From positions 147,001-211,000 of the forward strand of contig OX335652.1 of assembly GCA_946894095.1 (NCBI GenBank): a DNA stretch of 64,000 bases, given 5' to 3'. This document shows, piece after piece, positions 10,813-22,254 of the stretch. The notes beneath the pieces are model-generated. The model was not told the DNA's origin. It saw only the letters and a program-made list of their open reading frames with translations, and did no database searches. Source of the DNA: Incurvaria masculella. Its lineage: Eukaryota > Arthropoda > Insecta > Lepidoptera > Incurvariidae. The translations under genes were made by a program, and so were the position numbers. The number at the start of each line of letters is the position of its first letter. Position 1 is the first letter of the stretch.

Positions 10813-11483
10813 TCTATCTATCTATACTAATAATAAATCTGTAAGGGGTGTTCATGGAGTAAGTTGCTTTGTTTTCTAAGATAGTTCGTTTGTAGACTTT
10901 ACGTATGATACTAAAACTAAATGGACGATTTTTAGAAATCAGTTATGTATGTATGTATGTTCCTCCATAACTCTTAAACTGATTATCCGTATTAAATTAA
11001 ACTTAGTACACATACATTTAACTACCCGGGAATCAGGATAGGCTAAATATAATTCAGTTCCGCTTACGCCAACATGTGGCTGTCATACAAACTACAATGC
11101 TCTGCACGGCTCGGCGGAAGGGCGGCGGCTGGAGGGGGGGGGGGGGCAGCGACGGTGCTTACTTTTACTAATTGTACCGAAGTATGGCTTGGTATTTCCC
11201 GCAAATTCGGACTACTTGGCATCACGCTAAATCGCCGGAGGTGCGACCAATGTAATAAAATACTCTTATTACTTAAGAACCAATTACTCGATTAAGATGC
11301 GGATTGTATCTACGTCTAGCCTGAGTTTAATCAAAACTTATAGGCTACATAATATAATGCTTCATTATCAGAGGGGTGAGTGGTGAGTGCCTTTTGGTGG
11401 GTTACTTTTTATCCAGGCAATAATTCAGACCGAAATCAATCCAACACGACTTTGACCCGAGCGTTGCCGGGTACCGCAGCTAG
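10813..11483 (+). mobile_element. Non-autonomous Helitron
   Basis: Starts TCTATCTATACTAATAATAA after a host A (10812) and ends ccgggtaccgcagCTAG before a host T (11484). The gagcgttgccgggtaccgcag segment gives the subterminal stem. No coding capacity. It carries a 12-base G run near 11135-11146. Confidence 0.75.
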
Positions 11484-11879
11484 TTCAAAATAATACTTTA
11501 AAAAAATATCAAGTTAGGAATCATCATACGGCACGCCGTTTTCCCGGAAGGGTAGGCAGAGATGATAGAGCGCCATACAGTACGATCACAGCACATCTCT
11601 TTCGCTTCACAGACATACTTGTGACTGGCAAAATATGTTTGCCAGTTCTTATGTGCATGGAAGTATGCGACATTTATATTTTTGACATAGACCTAGCATA
11701 ACGATTCTTGACATGTTTAAGTGTAGGTTACCTACCTATGAATGCAATAAAGCAATACAATACATCTTTTCATACATGCTATACGATTACGGGTGCAACG
11801 TACCAGACATTTACGAAGATCATCAATCCTTCATATTTAGGCATTTTGCTACCACTTACTCGATTTCAATGCTACGCCA

Positions 11880-12513
11880 TATGCTGTACCGAAGTACGGC
11901 TTGGTATTTCCGGCAAATTTAGAACTACTTGGCATCACGCTAAGTCGCCTGAGGTGCGACCAGTGGGATAAAATGCTTATTACTTGAGAACCTATTACCC
12001 GATTTAGATGTGGTTTGTATCTAAGTCTAGCCTGATTCTACTCAAAATGTATAGGATTCATTACCAGAGCGGTGAGTAGTGGGTGTTCAATTCTTATAAC
12101 TTGCGAACCACTCACCCGATTTATATGCGATTTATATTATTTTATCAACGTATAGCATCTCTGGGAGCAGTCAGGTTCGAGATGGGTTACTGTTTTCGAC
12201 CTTAAGTAAAACTTTAGGTTTTCTCAGTTACTTACTAGGTATGTAATGTAGCAGTGCAAGTGCAGAAAGGTTCTGGCGGCACATGCTTTTAATTTTTTTT
12301 TTAAACGCTGCAAATGTTTACGAAGCTCTAAATGGGAATGATTGGATGTTTCTCATTACATCATGCCCTATCGGCTCAAACGATCTTGATTAAATTTGGT
12401 AGATGAATAGATTATCCTGGACCAGCCTTTTGGACCGGCCCTTTTGGCTACTTTTTATCCATGAAACAATTCAGCCCGACATTAACCGCAGCAGACCCGG
12501 GTACCGCAGCTAG
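11880..12513 (+). mobile_element. Helitron 3' portion
   Basis: Matches, in opposite orientation, much of 50807-51480, including the gaagtacggcttggtatttcc and tgatgtaatgagaaacatcc-like blocks, and ends gggtaccgcagCTAG followed by T at 12514. Its 5' end was not found. Confidence 0.6.
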
Positions 12514-15500
12514 TAAAATAATTCTTTTATTGTGTTTCGTTGTTGGTGCTACGTTTTGGGGGCAAGTTTTTAATGTTAGAAGTCTCTTATGTTGCATTCG
12601 ATAAGGATGTTGAGCCTTCGAGATCTACTTTCTGAGAATTAATGTAAACTTTCCATAGACTGGCCTTCTCTTTCTTGATCAAGGAGACACAAAAGAATAT
12701 TTTTTTAAAGATTCTTAATTATTACTACCTGTGCCCGCGGCTCCTCTCGCGTTAAATTCCGATCATATAATGGAGTTTGCTCCCCACCCGAGGTTGGATT
12801 ACGATGGGGTATGAAGGTAACATATACAACTAATTAAATTCGGTTTCGAAATTCTCGAGTTATAGACAGATAAACAGGAACTACTGAATGAAAACAGCAG
12901 ACATTGCATTTAATAGAGCTAGGTAATTGATACTTACAATTTTCTCCCGTGAAAATCGTTTTCCATTTGTAAGCGGGCTTATTAGCTACCTACTTTAAAA
13001 TCGGTAGTTTATGTTTCGCCATTATTTTAAGTTCGAATAAGGATGATGCGATGGCGATTGTGATGACATCTTTACGGTGGTCTGAAGCAAGAAAAATAAT
13101 AATAATGTTGGGGAGATGTTAATAGGTAGTAAATCAGTTATCGCACTACGACACACACAACATTACGGGTCCTGGCTTGGGGCGCACATGCATATATTTG
13201 GCGAGCTCCACTGACGCTCGAGCATGAGGTTTAAGCTGGCTGAGAGAAGCTCGGCGTTTTATTTAATAGTCATGGCAAAGAACACGCTCACCGGGAATGG
13301 CAATTTCTTGAATCGAAAGGGTTAGTTATTAGGTATTCTAGGTGTCCTAAGTAACAGGACCTCTTCGCCACAGCTGCATCCCATCACGACAGTGGCCCCA
13401 ATCAAGGTTCCTTGTATAGTATTTACCCTTAGTCGAGTTCCGTGACAGAGCTTTGGAGCATTTAGATTCCTCAAGAACATTATAGGAGCATTGTGTCTCC
13501 TTGAGTAGAATTTAGTAAGCAGTCAGTTCCGGGGCATTCGGCGAATTGAGGAACTCAAAGGGATAGCTAGAAGCCTTTTCCTGTTCTAGCTTGGTATTGA
13601 CCAAGTTGTAGTGTATGTCGATTGCGTCAAAGATATCGAGCACTTGCTCGTTTATCTTGGCTAGCTGATTGTTTTTTGGTGCTAGAATTGCTCTTTCACA
13701 AAATCATGAATTTTCCTTTGTTCTTTTTCGATAGACGTCAAGATATATGGATGAAATTAAGTCTGCGATTGAGTGCACCTACGTGCAGAAAGTCTAGTTC
13801 TAGGTATTGCCTGTACCGTTTTTTTTATTCGCCATCGTACATTTGTCCAAAACTATTAGAATGCAGTCCTGAATGACATTTTCTGATTCTAAGTCACGTG
13901 AAAGTACCTATACCATACTTCGCATATTACGCGAAAAGAAAGGAAAGAACCAATATTACGTAAAACAGAAAAAACTTACCTCTACCTCGCAATTCCGGGA
14001 CAAGCCCATAGGTGAAATCTAATCAAAATAAGCAATGAATAAGTATAAACGACAGACAAACTCAATTCTGTTCACAACCTAAAATATGAAAAGAATAGGG
14101 GTTATTACCCTCATATAATCAATCATAAAAACAATTTAACAACAAAAATATGAACTGATGATATAATATGTCAATTCCCTTAAGCAAAAAATAAGCTATA
14201 TTTCCTCGTTTCCTTCTGGCTCTGACTGAATGAGAGGTCCCGTGCTCCCCCAATCGGTGACAATCATATTTATTTTTCAGACAACAAACACTTCCTAAAA
14301 ACCGTTTTTTTATCATGAGTTTTTAAAATGACAGACACGACACTCGCCCTAGTGTTTTATAATTAGTGGAGATGGAGATAAGAAAGCTCTTAAGAATATT
14401 GATAAATATTGTGATTTCATAAATATTACATTTACAGATAATTAAAACTCTTCTATTTAATCTGTATAAATAATAACCTAAGTTTGTTACTAAGGGGACA
14501 TTTTTTCCTCTGCCCTGTCAGATATCTTTGAAAATAACAGTTATTACTGGAAAAACTGTACACACAGCTCGGGGTAACATCAAAATATACATTAGTTTGT
14601 CTACAAAATAGTCAAATTTGAAATGAATGATTTAACTGTTATTTTTTTTAGTTATGGGGCCTTAAAACTGTATTGACCCACATATCACATTCCTAGTAGT
14701 CTAGTACGTCTAGTAGTAGTCTAGTACAAAAATGTATAATTACTTAATATTTACTCTATTTACTTAACTATTATGTGTATCGGGCTTTGCATAGTTCTCA
14801 CCTAAACAGGCATTTTCAACTTCAGTGTTACGTAAAACCTATCAAGACATTTGCAAGGCTTTCTTACTTCTGATGTCTTAAGACATAAGAAGAAAGAAGA
14901 CAGACAATATTTAAAAATAACATTAACCATAACCAGAGTGGTGTACACCAGCGTAATAAAGGTGTGAAATTTTAAATTACAGTAATATTGGCCTCTCTTA
15001 AAAAAATCTTTAAATCTCCGAAAATCTAAGTTTTTTTGGTAATATATAGTTACTTAGACCCTCACCTACCAGTCCCAGCTACCAAGATTTTTTACCATAC
15101 CTCCCTCATTCTACAGCCCACCTGCAGAGGGTGGGCTGTCCGTCAGTCTGGCTATCTGCATCTATCTGATGCTGTCAGTCCCATCCTCTATAGTGTATAT
15201 AGTGTTTACGAGTGTTCCTTCTAGAGCCCTGGCCTTCAGATTCATGTTGTGCCCACGAAGATAAAAATTCTGTTTGCATGCAAACTTAGTGAGATTTTTT
15301 TAACCTTCGATTAGGTCCCCGATACATAAAAAAATAATTGGACATGTATAGTTTTTAAAAAAAAAAGTTGCTTTAGTGCCAAGCTAAGTTCAGACTTGAA
15401 TCGGGTATGTATCTCGTTGGAAAGAAGAAGTTACGGAGCGTGCAATCCTTGCAAAGTTGGCTCAGAGTTACTCCTAGAGCACCTTCAACATTGCTGTAAG

Positions 15501-15605
15501 GGTGTTCAACATTGTTGTAACAAAAGTTGTTCATAGTCAGTTGCCGAATGACCGCTTATACGAATATCCAGTAGGAACTTGCCAATGAAGAATGTCTGTA
15601 CTCAC
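12514..15605. other. AT-rich intronic stretch, no gene seen
   Basis: Apart from short open frames without recognisable motifs (for example 13622-13876) I see nothing supportable. It lies inside the adipose/WDTC1 intron. Short direct repeats such as tagtctagtacgtctagtag (14698-14725) are present. Confidence 0.5.
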
Positions 15606-15793
15606 GAGCCGTCCGCGTTCCACTCGAGGCAGTTTACGCAGCCCTCGTGGCCGTGCAGCTCGGCCTCAAGCCCCAGGCGGTCCACGAGTGCGCGGGTCAC
15701 GGTGAGCCGGCGCTGCACGCGAGCGGCCGCGCCCTGCTCGCCTCGCTCTCGCTGCGCCGTCAGCCGAACCACTTCGCCGCCCTCGTCCATCCT
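15606..15793 (-). CDS. adp: adipose/WDTC1 WD40 protein, first coding exon
   Basis: The frame starts at ATG (15791-15793, context GACAGGATGG) and runs 62 codons plus two bases to a GTGAGT donor at 15605. The last third reads VDRLGLEAELHGHEGCVNCLEW. This matches the signature before the first WD40 repeat of WDTC1/adipose, where RLGLEAELQGHSGCVNCLEW is typical. The preceding part (MDEGGEVVRLTAQRERGEQG) is less conserved and GC-rich. In phase it joins the exon at 1131-1242, giving WNADGS then VLASASDD. The protein is a WD40/TPR receptor linked to DDB1-CUL4 and chromatin control of lipid storage. The start is inferred; upstream in-frame residues without an ATG could also be coding. Confidence 0.85.
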
Positions 15794-16288
15794 GTCGCGG
15801 TGTCGCCCCCGGCACACCGAGCCGGCACTAGCGCATAGCGCAACGTACCAACACAAACACTGAGCTTGATTTTATGCACAAGCAACGTAGAATTAGAGAG
15901 AATACTACAGAACCTACTGAATTCAATATTTTACGTTTTCCCACAGAAGAACAGACATGTATTACCAAAATCCTTTAATAAAATAATCACAAAATAATAA
16001 GGATCTTACATATGTATGTCAAATAGTTCAGAGAACAAGCAAGAAAATCATATTTGTAAATCTGTGATAGATTCTTGACAGCTCTAAATTACAATGTTTT
16101 TGAAAATTTGTCCGTTTGGACAGGCAAGGGTTTATGGTAGCATACAGCATATTATTGTTTTGTTTCGAGTGTATGTTTGCATTTTTATGTGATAATGCAG
16201 TATTAAATTTGATAGTTCATTCTGAATAAATGTTGTTCGTCGTTTCTGATATGAATTTGTCTAATCTACACTATAAAGAGGTACAGCG

Positions 16289-16375
16289 GTATTCAGAGTA
16301 AGCGGACTAACTTTAGTATGCGTTTTAAGGCCGGACTAAACCGTTTTTTGCATGGTTAGTCAGTTAGTTAGAATA
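16289..16375 (+). mobile_element. MITE, family 2 (gtattcagag ends)
   Basis: Left end gtattcagagtaagcggact; the right end decays into gttagaatacgactgtta. It matches the better preserved inverted-end copy at 26878-26995. Confidence 0.5.
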
Positions 16376-16559
16376 CGACTGTTAATCTTAATTTCTTTGT
16401 TTGCACAGGGTAACCTTTTCTTCTTTTCTTTTACTAGATTATTATAATAAACATTAATATGTAAAGAGGTAATGTTTGTTTTCTGTTTGGACAGGATAAT
16501 ATTTGAAACCACTAAAGCGATTTATAAAAATTTTTCACCAATCGAAAGCTACATTATAT

Positions 16560-17190
16560 GTGTCTAACATAGGCTATATTTTATATTAATAAATAACCGC
16601 TCCGCTGAATGTCGGGCTGAATTATTTCATGGATAAAAAGTAACATAAAGGGATGGTCACGGACAATGTATGTTGAATGTAATCAGGATCGTTTGAGCCG
16701 ATATGGAATAATTTAATGAGAAACATTGAGGGCCGAGTGCACGAAAGGACAAAACATCAAAATCAACGTCAACGTACGAATTAACACGTCACTTTGTATG
16801 GACAGTATGGAAGGAACTCTATGCGGTTCACTAAAAGTGACATGTTTGAACATTGATTAACTTGGCCGTCTCTTCGTGCAATCGGTGCTAAATCATTCCC
16901 ATTTAGAGCTTTTATTTTGCTTTTTGGTGTATTTTCCAAAAAACATTACAAGCATGTGCCGCCAGAACCTTTCTGCACTTGTACTGCTACATTGCATACC
17001 TAGTAAGTAAGTAACTAAGGGGACCTAATTTTACGTGGACTCCAAACCAAAGCCACCCTGGACATCGAAAACTGTTACCCATGCCGAACCTGACAGCTCC
17101 CAGAGATGCTATACGTTGATAAAATACGCATATGAATCGGGTGAGCGGTTCGCAAGTTAAAATAATTCAACACTCACTACACACTCACGT
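16560..17190 (-). mobile_element. Helitron fragment (reverse) interrupted by a MITE
   Basis: Contains gaatgtcgggctgaattatt, a stretch matching gatcgtttgagccgatatgg and catttagagctt blocks seen at 50870-51010. The continuity is broken by the MITE at 16730-16892. Confidence 0.55.
16730..16892. mobile_element. MITE, family 1 (gggccgagtgcacgaa ends)
   Basis: About 163 bases with inverted ends, gggccgagtgcacgaaag at the left and cttcgtgcaatcggtgcta at the right. It splits a Helitron sequence that is continuous at 50970-50990. A partial copy lies at 17187-17290. Confidence 0.7.
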
Positions 17191-17278
17191 AACTTTGTGT
17201 GGACAGTATGCAAGGAACTCTATGCGGATGACTAAAAGTGACGTGTTTGAACATTGATTAACTCAGCCGTCTCTTCGT

Positions 17279-17660
17279 GCAACCGGGGCTAAGCCTTGGG
17301 CATGGTAATTTCCCGGCTCATCTGCATCGACTAAATCTTATAAATAATGCAATATGGCCGCACTTTGAGGACGAAACTTCAAATGCAGACCTAGCTCACC
17401 TTATCTTACATTGTCCAAAATTCAACTTACAAAGATTTATTGGAGAAGTCTCCAAACCTATAATATACCGCTCCGCCTTCCCTCTATCTCCCAGAAGCCT
17501 GAAACTCCTCCTCCTTTTTTTAAGTCGGCTAATAAAATAAAGTGAACTATGAAAAAGTGAAAATGTACTGGCAAGAAGGAAGTTTTTCCAGCCACAGTAG
17601 CGTTTTAAAAAAAAAATTGTGGCACAGAATATAAAATATCTTTGATTTTGATTTGATTGA
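17279..17660 (+). pseudogene. LINE ORF2 C-terminal fragment with 3' UTR
   Basis: The frame reads GHGNFPAHLHRLNLI and HLILHCPKF, the C-terminal region that follows reverse transcriptase/RNase H in I- and Jockey-group LINEs. Here the zinc-binding residues are partly lost. It is followed by a 3' UTR ending in a ttgattttgatttgattga tail. It is severely 5'-truncated. Confidence 0.6.
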
Positions 17661-18415
17661 TTGTGGATGGAGTTAATGTTGGTAAGAACGTTAAAAGTCC
17701 CCAATCATAAAATTATCTTTGCCTGGATCCCATCCCATAGTGGTATTACTGGAAATGAGAGGGTCGATTCCCTGGCTAAAGAAGCCGTAGTGAAAGGTGA
17801 TAAAAATATCTTCCATAACTACCCACACGATATCCTAGCCCTTTCTAAATCATTTCTCAAAGACGCATGGAACTTAGCTTGGAAAAAATCAAGTTGCACT
17901 AAAGGCAAATATTATGCTAGTATTCAGCCTGAAATCCCAGTAAAACCATGGTTCCATAAATTCAGAATTAACAAAACCGATACCTCCACTATATGTCGTC
18001 TGAGATTAGGACATAACTGCTCTCCTGTTCATTTGGCCAGACTCCGAATTTTGAACACGTCCTTGTGTGAGTGCGGACTAGCGGACGGTGACATAGATCA
18101 CATATTCTTTTCATGCCCTCTGCAAGACAAAATGCCCCCATTATATCAACTCCTCCCTCAATATGATATTCTACTTCCAATTAACATTCACTCTCTTCTG
18201 TCCATCTCGAATATTAAAGTCTTAAAGCTTATTTCAAAATTTGTAAATATGAATAATATTAAATTATGAATATCAGTTCAAAATATTTTACTCACTTTAT
18301 CAGATTGTTTTTTGTTATGATTATTTCACCAAAGAATAGTGTTTTTGTTCTTATAATTTCACTAAAGAAGTAATGTTTTTGTAGAAAAAAATAAAATAAT
18401 TATTTTCATATCGTG
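17661..18415 (+). pseudogene. LINE fragment: RNase H end and C-terminal zinc region
   Basis: An open frame of 202 codons (17661-18269) begins inside an RNase H domain (IIFAWIPSHSGITGNERVD, with the conserved HSG and late D) and ends with CRLRLGHNCSP and CECGLADGDIDHIFFSC, a CCHC-like motif typical of the C terminus of RNase H-bearing LINEs. It is followed by an A-rich tail near 18395. It is 5'-truncated; the visible part of the frame is intact. It abuts another LINE end at 17660. Confidence 0.8.
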
Positions 18416-18723
18416 CAGCCCTTTAGACTGAGACGCTGGCATAAATACGCAACACACACGCGTTATTGCCAAAAAAGCCTTCCATCTGTGGTGTGAAGTT
18501 GCCGAAAAAAGAAGAAGAAGAAGAACGTTAAAAGTCGAAATGAAAATGCAAAGACTGCTTCACAGCGTCTTGCTTTGATTTGTATTGATACGGGAGACAA
18601 AACAAGACAGAACAGTACCAAGGGTGGTGTGTGCAGCAAACTACCCATTACAAAAAAAAGGAAGCGTGTAAGTAAAGATTTCGCCACTTGTAACGAATCC
18701 CGAATAATGTTTCGCCGATACTA

Positions 18724-19030
18724 TCTATGCTAATAATAAACTGTAGGGGGTGTTCATGGAGTAAGTTGCTTTCTTTCCTAAGATACTTCGTTTGTAGACT
18801 TTTGTATGATACTTAGAGTAAATTGATGATTTTTTTAAATCAGTTCTGTATATATGTATGTATGTTCCTCCATAACTCTTAAACCGATCACCCGAATTCG
18901 ATGAAACTTACTACACGTACATGTTAATACACGGGACACAGGATAGGCTCAATCTAATTCAGTTCCGCTTACGTTAAGATGTAGCTGTCATATAAACTGA
19001 AATGCCCCGAGGCGGCGGCTTGGAGGGTAA
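18724..19030 (+). mobile_element. Helitron 5' portion
   Basis: Starts TCTATGCTAATAATAAACTG after a host A and follows the copy at 10813 for about 300 bases (tgttcatggagtaagttgct, ttcctccataactcttaaac), then diverges after cggcggcttggaggg. Confidence 0.6.
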
Positions 19031-19150
19031 TCACTATCTGCCTCTATTTCTTCGTTTACTTCTTCTAAGCCACCCAATGGACTTTTTGATAAGGTGTTCA
19101 TTAATATAACGAGCGATCAACGAGCAAGGATTGCGAATGTAATTTTTAAA

Positions 19151-19547
19151 TCTAATAAATATTATAAAGGGGAAAGTTTGTAATAATGGATGGATGGATG
19201 GATGTTTGTTACTCTTTCACGTAAAAACTACTGAATGTATTTTAATATAGATAAATATAGCTTATACATCAGAATAACACATAGGCTACAATTTATAAAG
19301 ATATTGTGCCCATGGGCTTTTGAACTTTCACGGGGTTGCGAAAACGATGCCGGTAGTACTACTTCACACCAAGGGGAGCGGGGCCGGGGGCGCCGGCGGG
19401 AGCGGCGGCGGGGGCGGGGCTGGCGGTCCGACGCACGGCGGGTGAGGGGGGCGGGCTTTGCACGGGCATAATATCATTTAAAAAAATATTATTATTTTCG
19501 TACTAAGCAGGTACGTCGCTTATTCCAAGGAATGTGACATGTATGTA
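19151..19547 (+). mobile_element. Helitron 5' portion carrying the mariner target
   Basis: Starts TCTAATAAATATTATAAAGG after an A at 19150, the same end as the proven Helitron at 50807-51951. It has a (GGAT)n tract at 19188-19203 and a GC-rich block at 19375-19455. The mariner is inserted downstream at 19547. Confidence 0.65.
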
Positions 19548-20830
19548 TTAGGTTGGGGAAAAAGTTTCTTCGCATTTTTTAAGAAAATTCAAAACATTTT
19601 TTAATATGGTTTATTTACATTTAACTAAAGTATGTAGGTACCATTTTGTTCGATAACTTTTTGCCATCTTGTAGGTAGGGACATGATCCCATTGCTATAG
19701 AAATATTGGGACTTCTGATCAATATACCGCGACAAGTGGTTTTGGCAGTCCTCTCGTGATTTTAACCTGACACTGCCTAAAGAATTCTGAAGAGACCTAA
19801 ACAGGTGGAAATCTGAAGGTGCAAGGTCAGGACTATACGGCGGATGCATTAACACCTCCCAGCCAAACTCTCTTAGTTTTTGCTGAGTGGCTAAAGATGT
19901 GTGAGGTCTAGCGTTATCATGATGAAAAACCACACCCCTTCTGTTGATTAATTCCGGCCGCTTTCTCTCAACTTCTTGCTTTAATCTCATCAGTTGTTCG
20001 CAGTAGAGTTCAGAATCGATGGTCCTGCCTGGTGGTAACAGCTCATAATGAATAATGCCCTTCCAATCCCACCACACACAGCATCACCTTGTTGCGAGTT
20101 AACCCGGGTTTCGCCACAGTCTGTGAAGCTTGACCGGCCTTTGACCACGACCTTTTTCGCACATTCTTGTCGTACGTGATCCACTTTTCATCACCAGTTA
20201 TCAGCTTCTTCAAAAATGGTTCGGTTTCATTACGTCGTAATAAAGAATCACAAATGAGTACACGGTTCATTAGGTTTCTTTCAGTGAGCTCGTGAGGTAC
20301 CCAAATATCGAGCTTTTTTGTGTACCCAGTTTTTTTCAATTGCGCCAAAACTGTTTTGTGGTCAATTCCTAGTTCTTCAGCTACGTCGTAACTACTGATA
20401 TGCCGATCTTGCTCCACTTTTTCAAAAATGGCATCCATTTTATCCGTAATAGGGCGACCAGAGCGACGTGCATCTTTGACATCAAAATTTCCGGATTGAA
20501 AACGCTTAAACCAAATTTGTGCTACTCTCACAGACACTGCACTAGGTCCATAAACATCGCAAATTTTTTTCGCGGCTTGCGTTGCATTTTTACCTTTTTT
20601 GTAGTAAAATTTTAAAATGTATCGAATTTCTTCATTAGATTCACTCATTTTGACAGTACGAAAAACAAATGAGAATCACACATTTTCCTAATTTGAATAT
20701 GGAATTATGTTCTGTAAAATTTAAACTTTCAATGATACCAAAACCAGCCAGATACAAATAGTATAGCCAAAGAGATTTTATTACAAGTTCATACATACTA
20801 TAATGCGAAAAGACTTTTTCCCCGACCTAT
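19548..20830 (-). mobile_element. mariner transposon
   Basis: About 1283 bases with inverted ends (ttaggttggggaaaaagt at the left; the right end reads ataggtcggggaaaaagt on the minus strand) and the TA target duplication at 19546-19547 and 20831-20832. It encodes a frameshifted transposase. The host sequence is continuous in a paralog near 1.3 kb. Confidence 0.92.
19625..20648 (-). pseudogene. mariner transposase, one frameshift
   Basis: The N-terminal frame (201 codons from ATG 20646-20648) holds the helix-turn-helix DNA-binding region (ATQAAKKICDVYG, WFKRFQSGNFDVKDARRSGR) and the first catalytic aspartate in ITGDEKWI. The second frame (to 19625) has HHDNARPHT and YSPDLAPSDFHLF. The last two aspartates are 34 residues apart, the DD34D signature of mariner. 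The frames shift near 20080-20090 in a GT run (ctgtgtgtggtggg), consistent with slippage. The combined length is about 345 residues, normal for the family. It would cut and paste the element; as it stands it is inactive. Confidence 0.92.
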
Positions 20831-20931
20831 TATGTATAATCGACCGTGAAGCAAGGATACATTAATTAAAGAAAGAGCCCAGTAAAAAGAACTACTTTAC
20901 GAATATACTGCAAGGCTGGACCCGAACCAGC

Positions 20932-20970
20932 AAAACATACCATTCGCGGGTATTGCGAATGGTATGTTTT
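20932..20970. repeat. Inverted repeat, 16-bp arms
   Basis: Arms aaaacataccattcgc and gcgaatggtatgtttt, perfect, with a 7-base loop. It sits at the junction between the mariner-bearing repeat and the LINE fragment at 20975. Confidence 0.85.
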
Positions 20971-20974
20971 GGAG

Positions 20975-21490
20975 TTAGAGGGTCTCTAGATTCAAAGACA
21001 CCTCGGGATCGTCGACGAGACGCATGGCCCGACGCTGTATCGAGTCCAGGGAGCCAAGCAGGTGCTGAGCTGAGCCGTCCCACAAATGCGAGCAGTACTC
21101 CACGCAAGACCTTATCTGCGCCTTATAAAGGAGCAGTTTTTGGTCAGGCGTGAAATATTGACGCACCCTGTTAAGAACTCCCAGCTTTTTCGAGGCGAGC
21201 TTGGCTTTATCCTCGATATGGCGTCCGAAATTAAGGTTATGCCAGGTCGACCCCAAGTATCCCTATATGGTCGTCAATACGTAGAGTTGCTCCCTGGAAA
21301 GTCGGAACCACACTGAACGGAGTACGCTTCGCACTGAACACGCACGCCTGTGTCTTGCTCGCGTTAAACTCGACAAGGTTCTGGAGACCCCATTCGGAAA
21401 CTTTTTCTAGGGTCTCTTCGAGTCTAACAACGAAGCGCCGCCTATTCTCCTCCACTTCAGCCCGGCTTGCGGTCTGAAGTGGAGGAGAAT
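20975..21490 (-). pseudogene. LINE reverse transcriptase C-terminal fragment
   Basis: Two overlapping minus-strand frames, 21237-21587 (NLVEFNASKTQACVFSAKR) and 20975-21256 (KLGVLNRVRQYFTPDQ, SCVEYCSHLWDG), form the region after the catalytic FADD box in CR1/Jockey-group LINEs. A frameshift lies near 21240-21256. The 5' part ends at the inverted repeat at 21442-21492, beyond which the sequence is unrelated. Confidence 0.8.
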
Positions 21491-21492
21491 AG
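21442..21492. repeat. Inverted repeat at LINE truncation point, 19-bp arms
   Basis: ctattctcctccacttcag at 21442-21460 and its perfect reverse complement at 21474-21492, with a 13-base spacer. The left arm belongs to the LINE coding sequence; the right arm marks the end of LINE homology. Confidence 0.85.
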
Positions 21493-21803
21493 CGACAAAT
21501 TTGAACTTTTGAAGAAATTTCTGTCATTTGCATTACAAACACTGAACAAACACGAATACTGCGTCCTTTTCGCACAAATGAAATCATTTAAAACTAGACG
21601 TGTCCACTTTCACCACTCTCTAAATGGTATAAATGTGACGACAGCATCCAAATCCCAACAAATGCAATGTCGGCCATTTGCATCAACAGTCAAAGTGTAT
21701 ACATACACATGACCAGTGACAACATGCAGTTGCACCAACATTTTTCCAAAATGGTATTGCCATGGACTAATTTATTTTTCTGTGGTCTACAAAAAAATTA
21801 CCA

Positions 21804-21861
21804 AAGGTTAATTTATAGAAGACACGTCGCTTCCGCTATGTGTCTTCTATAAATTAACCTT
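21804..21861. repeat. Inverted repeat, 22-bp perfect arms
   Basis: aaggttaatttatagaagac plus ac at 21804-21825 is mirrored exactly at 21840-21861, with a 14-base loop. It could be a small foldback element or a hairpin RNA source. Confidence 0.85.
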
Positions 21862-22254
21862 AACCTAACTGGTCCATGTCGGGATGGCTCATGTCGGTTG
21901 CAAACGCTCAGGACGTCCTGTGCGAGCTTTCGTCTCCGCGCTTCTAAAAAACATTCTAAACACGTACACCATCATTTTACCCTAAATTATGGGTAACGAC
22001 GTCTTGGCAACATACGAGCAATTTTAATGCCAACTGATATAACTTAAAAATTTAAAGATAAGGTATGTTCGCGTCTCAATACAGAACTAAATATATCGAT
22101 GGAGCACAAAGAAAATAATTTTCAAAATTTTTTTTCAAGAAAAATAGATATCTCCGTCCCAAATTTTTACATCAAAATGTTTATAAAAATCTACTCTACC
22201 ATCCCTGATACCCAGCTAGTTGGTAGAAAGGATGTACTAATCTAAAGAGCAGCC

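Larger units (their letters stand above)
1243..15605 (-). other. adp: 14.4-kb intron of the adipose/WDTC1 gene
   Basis: The interval between the two phase-matched exons holds the nested Helitron/BEL/Jockey stack, three GACG repeats and other Helitrons, and from about 12.5 kb mostly AT-rich DNA without recognisable genes. Its size is largely due to these insertions. No intervening exon is needed, because exon 1 ends with two bases of a codon and exon 2 begins with one. Confidence 0.75.
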
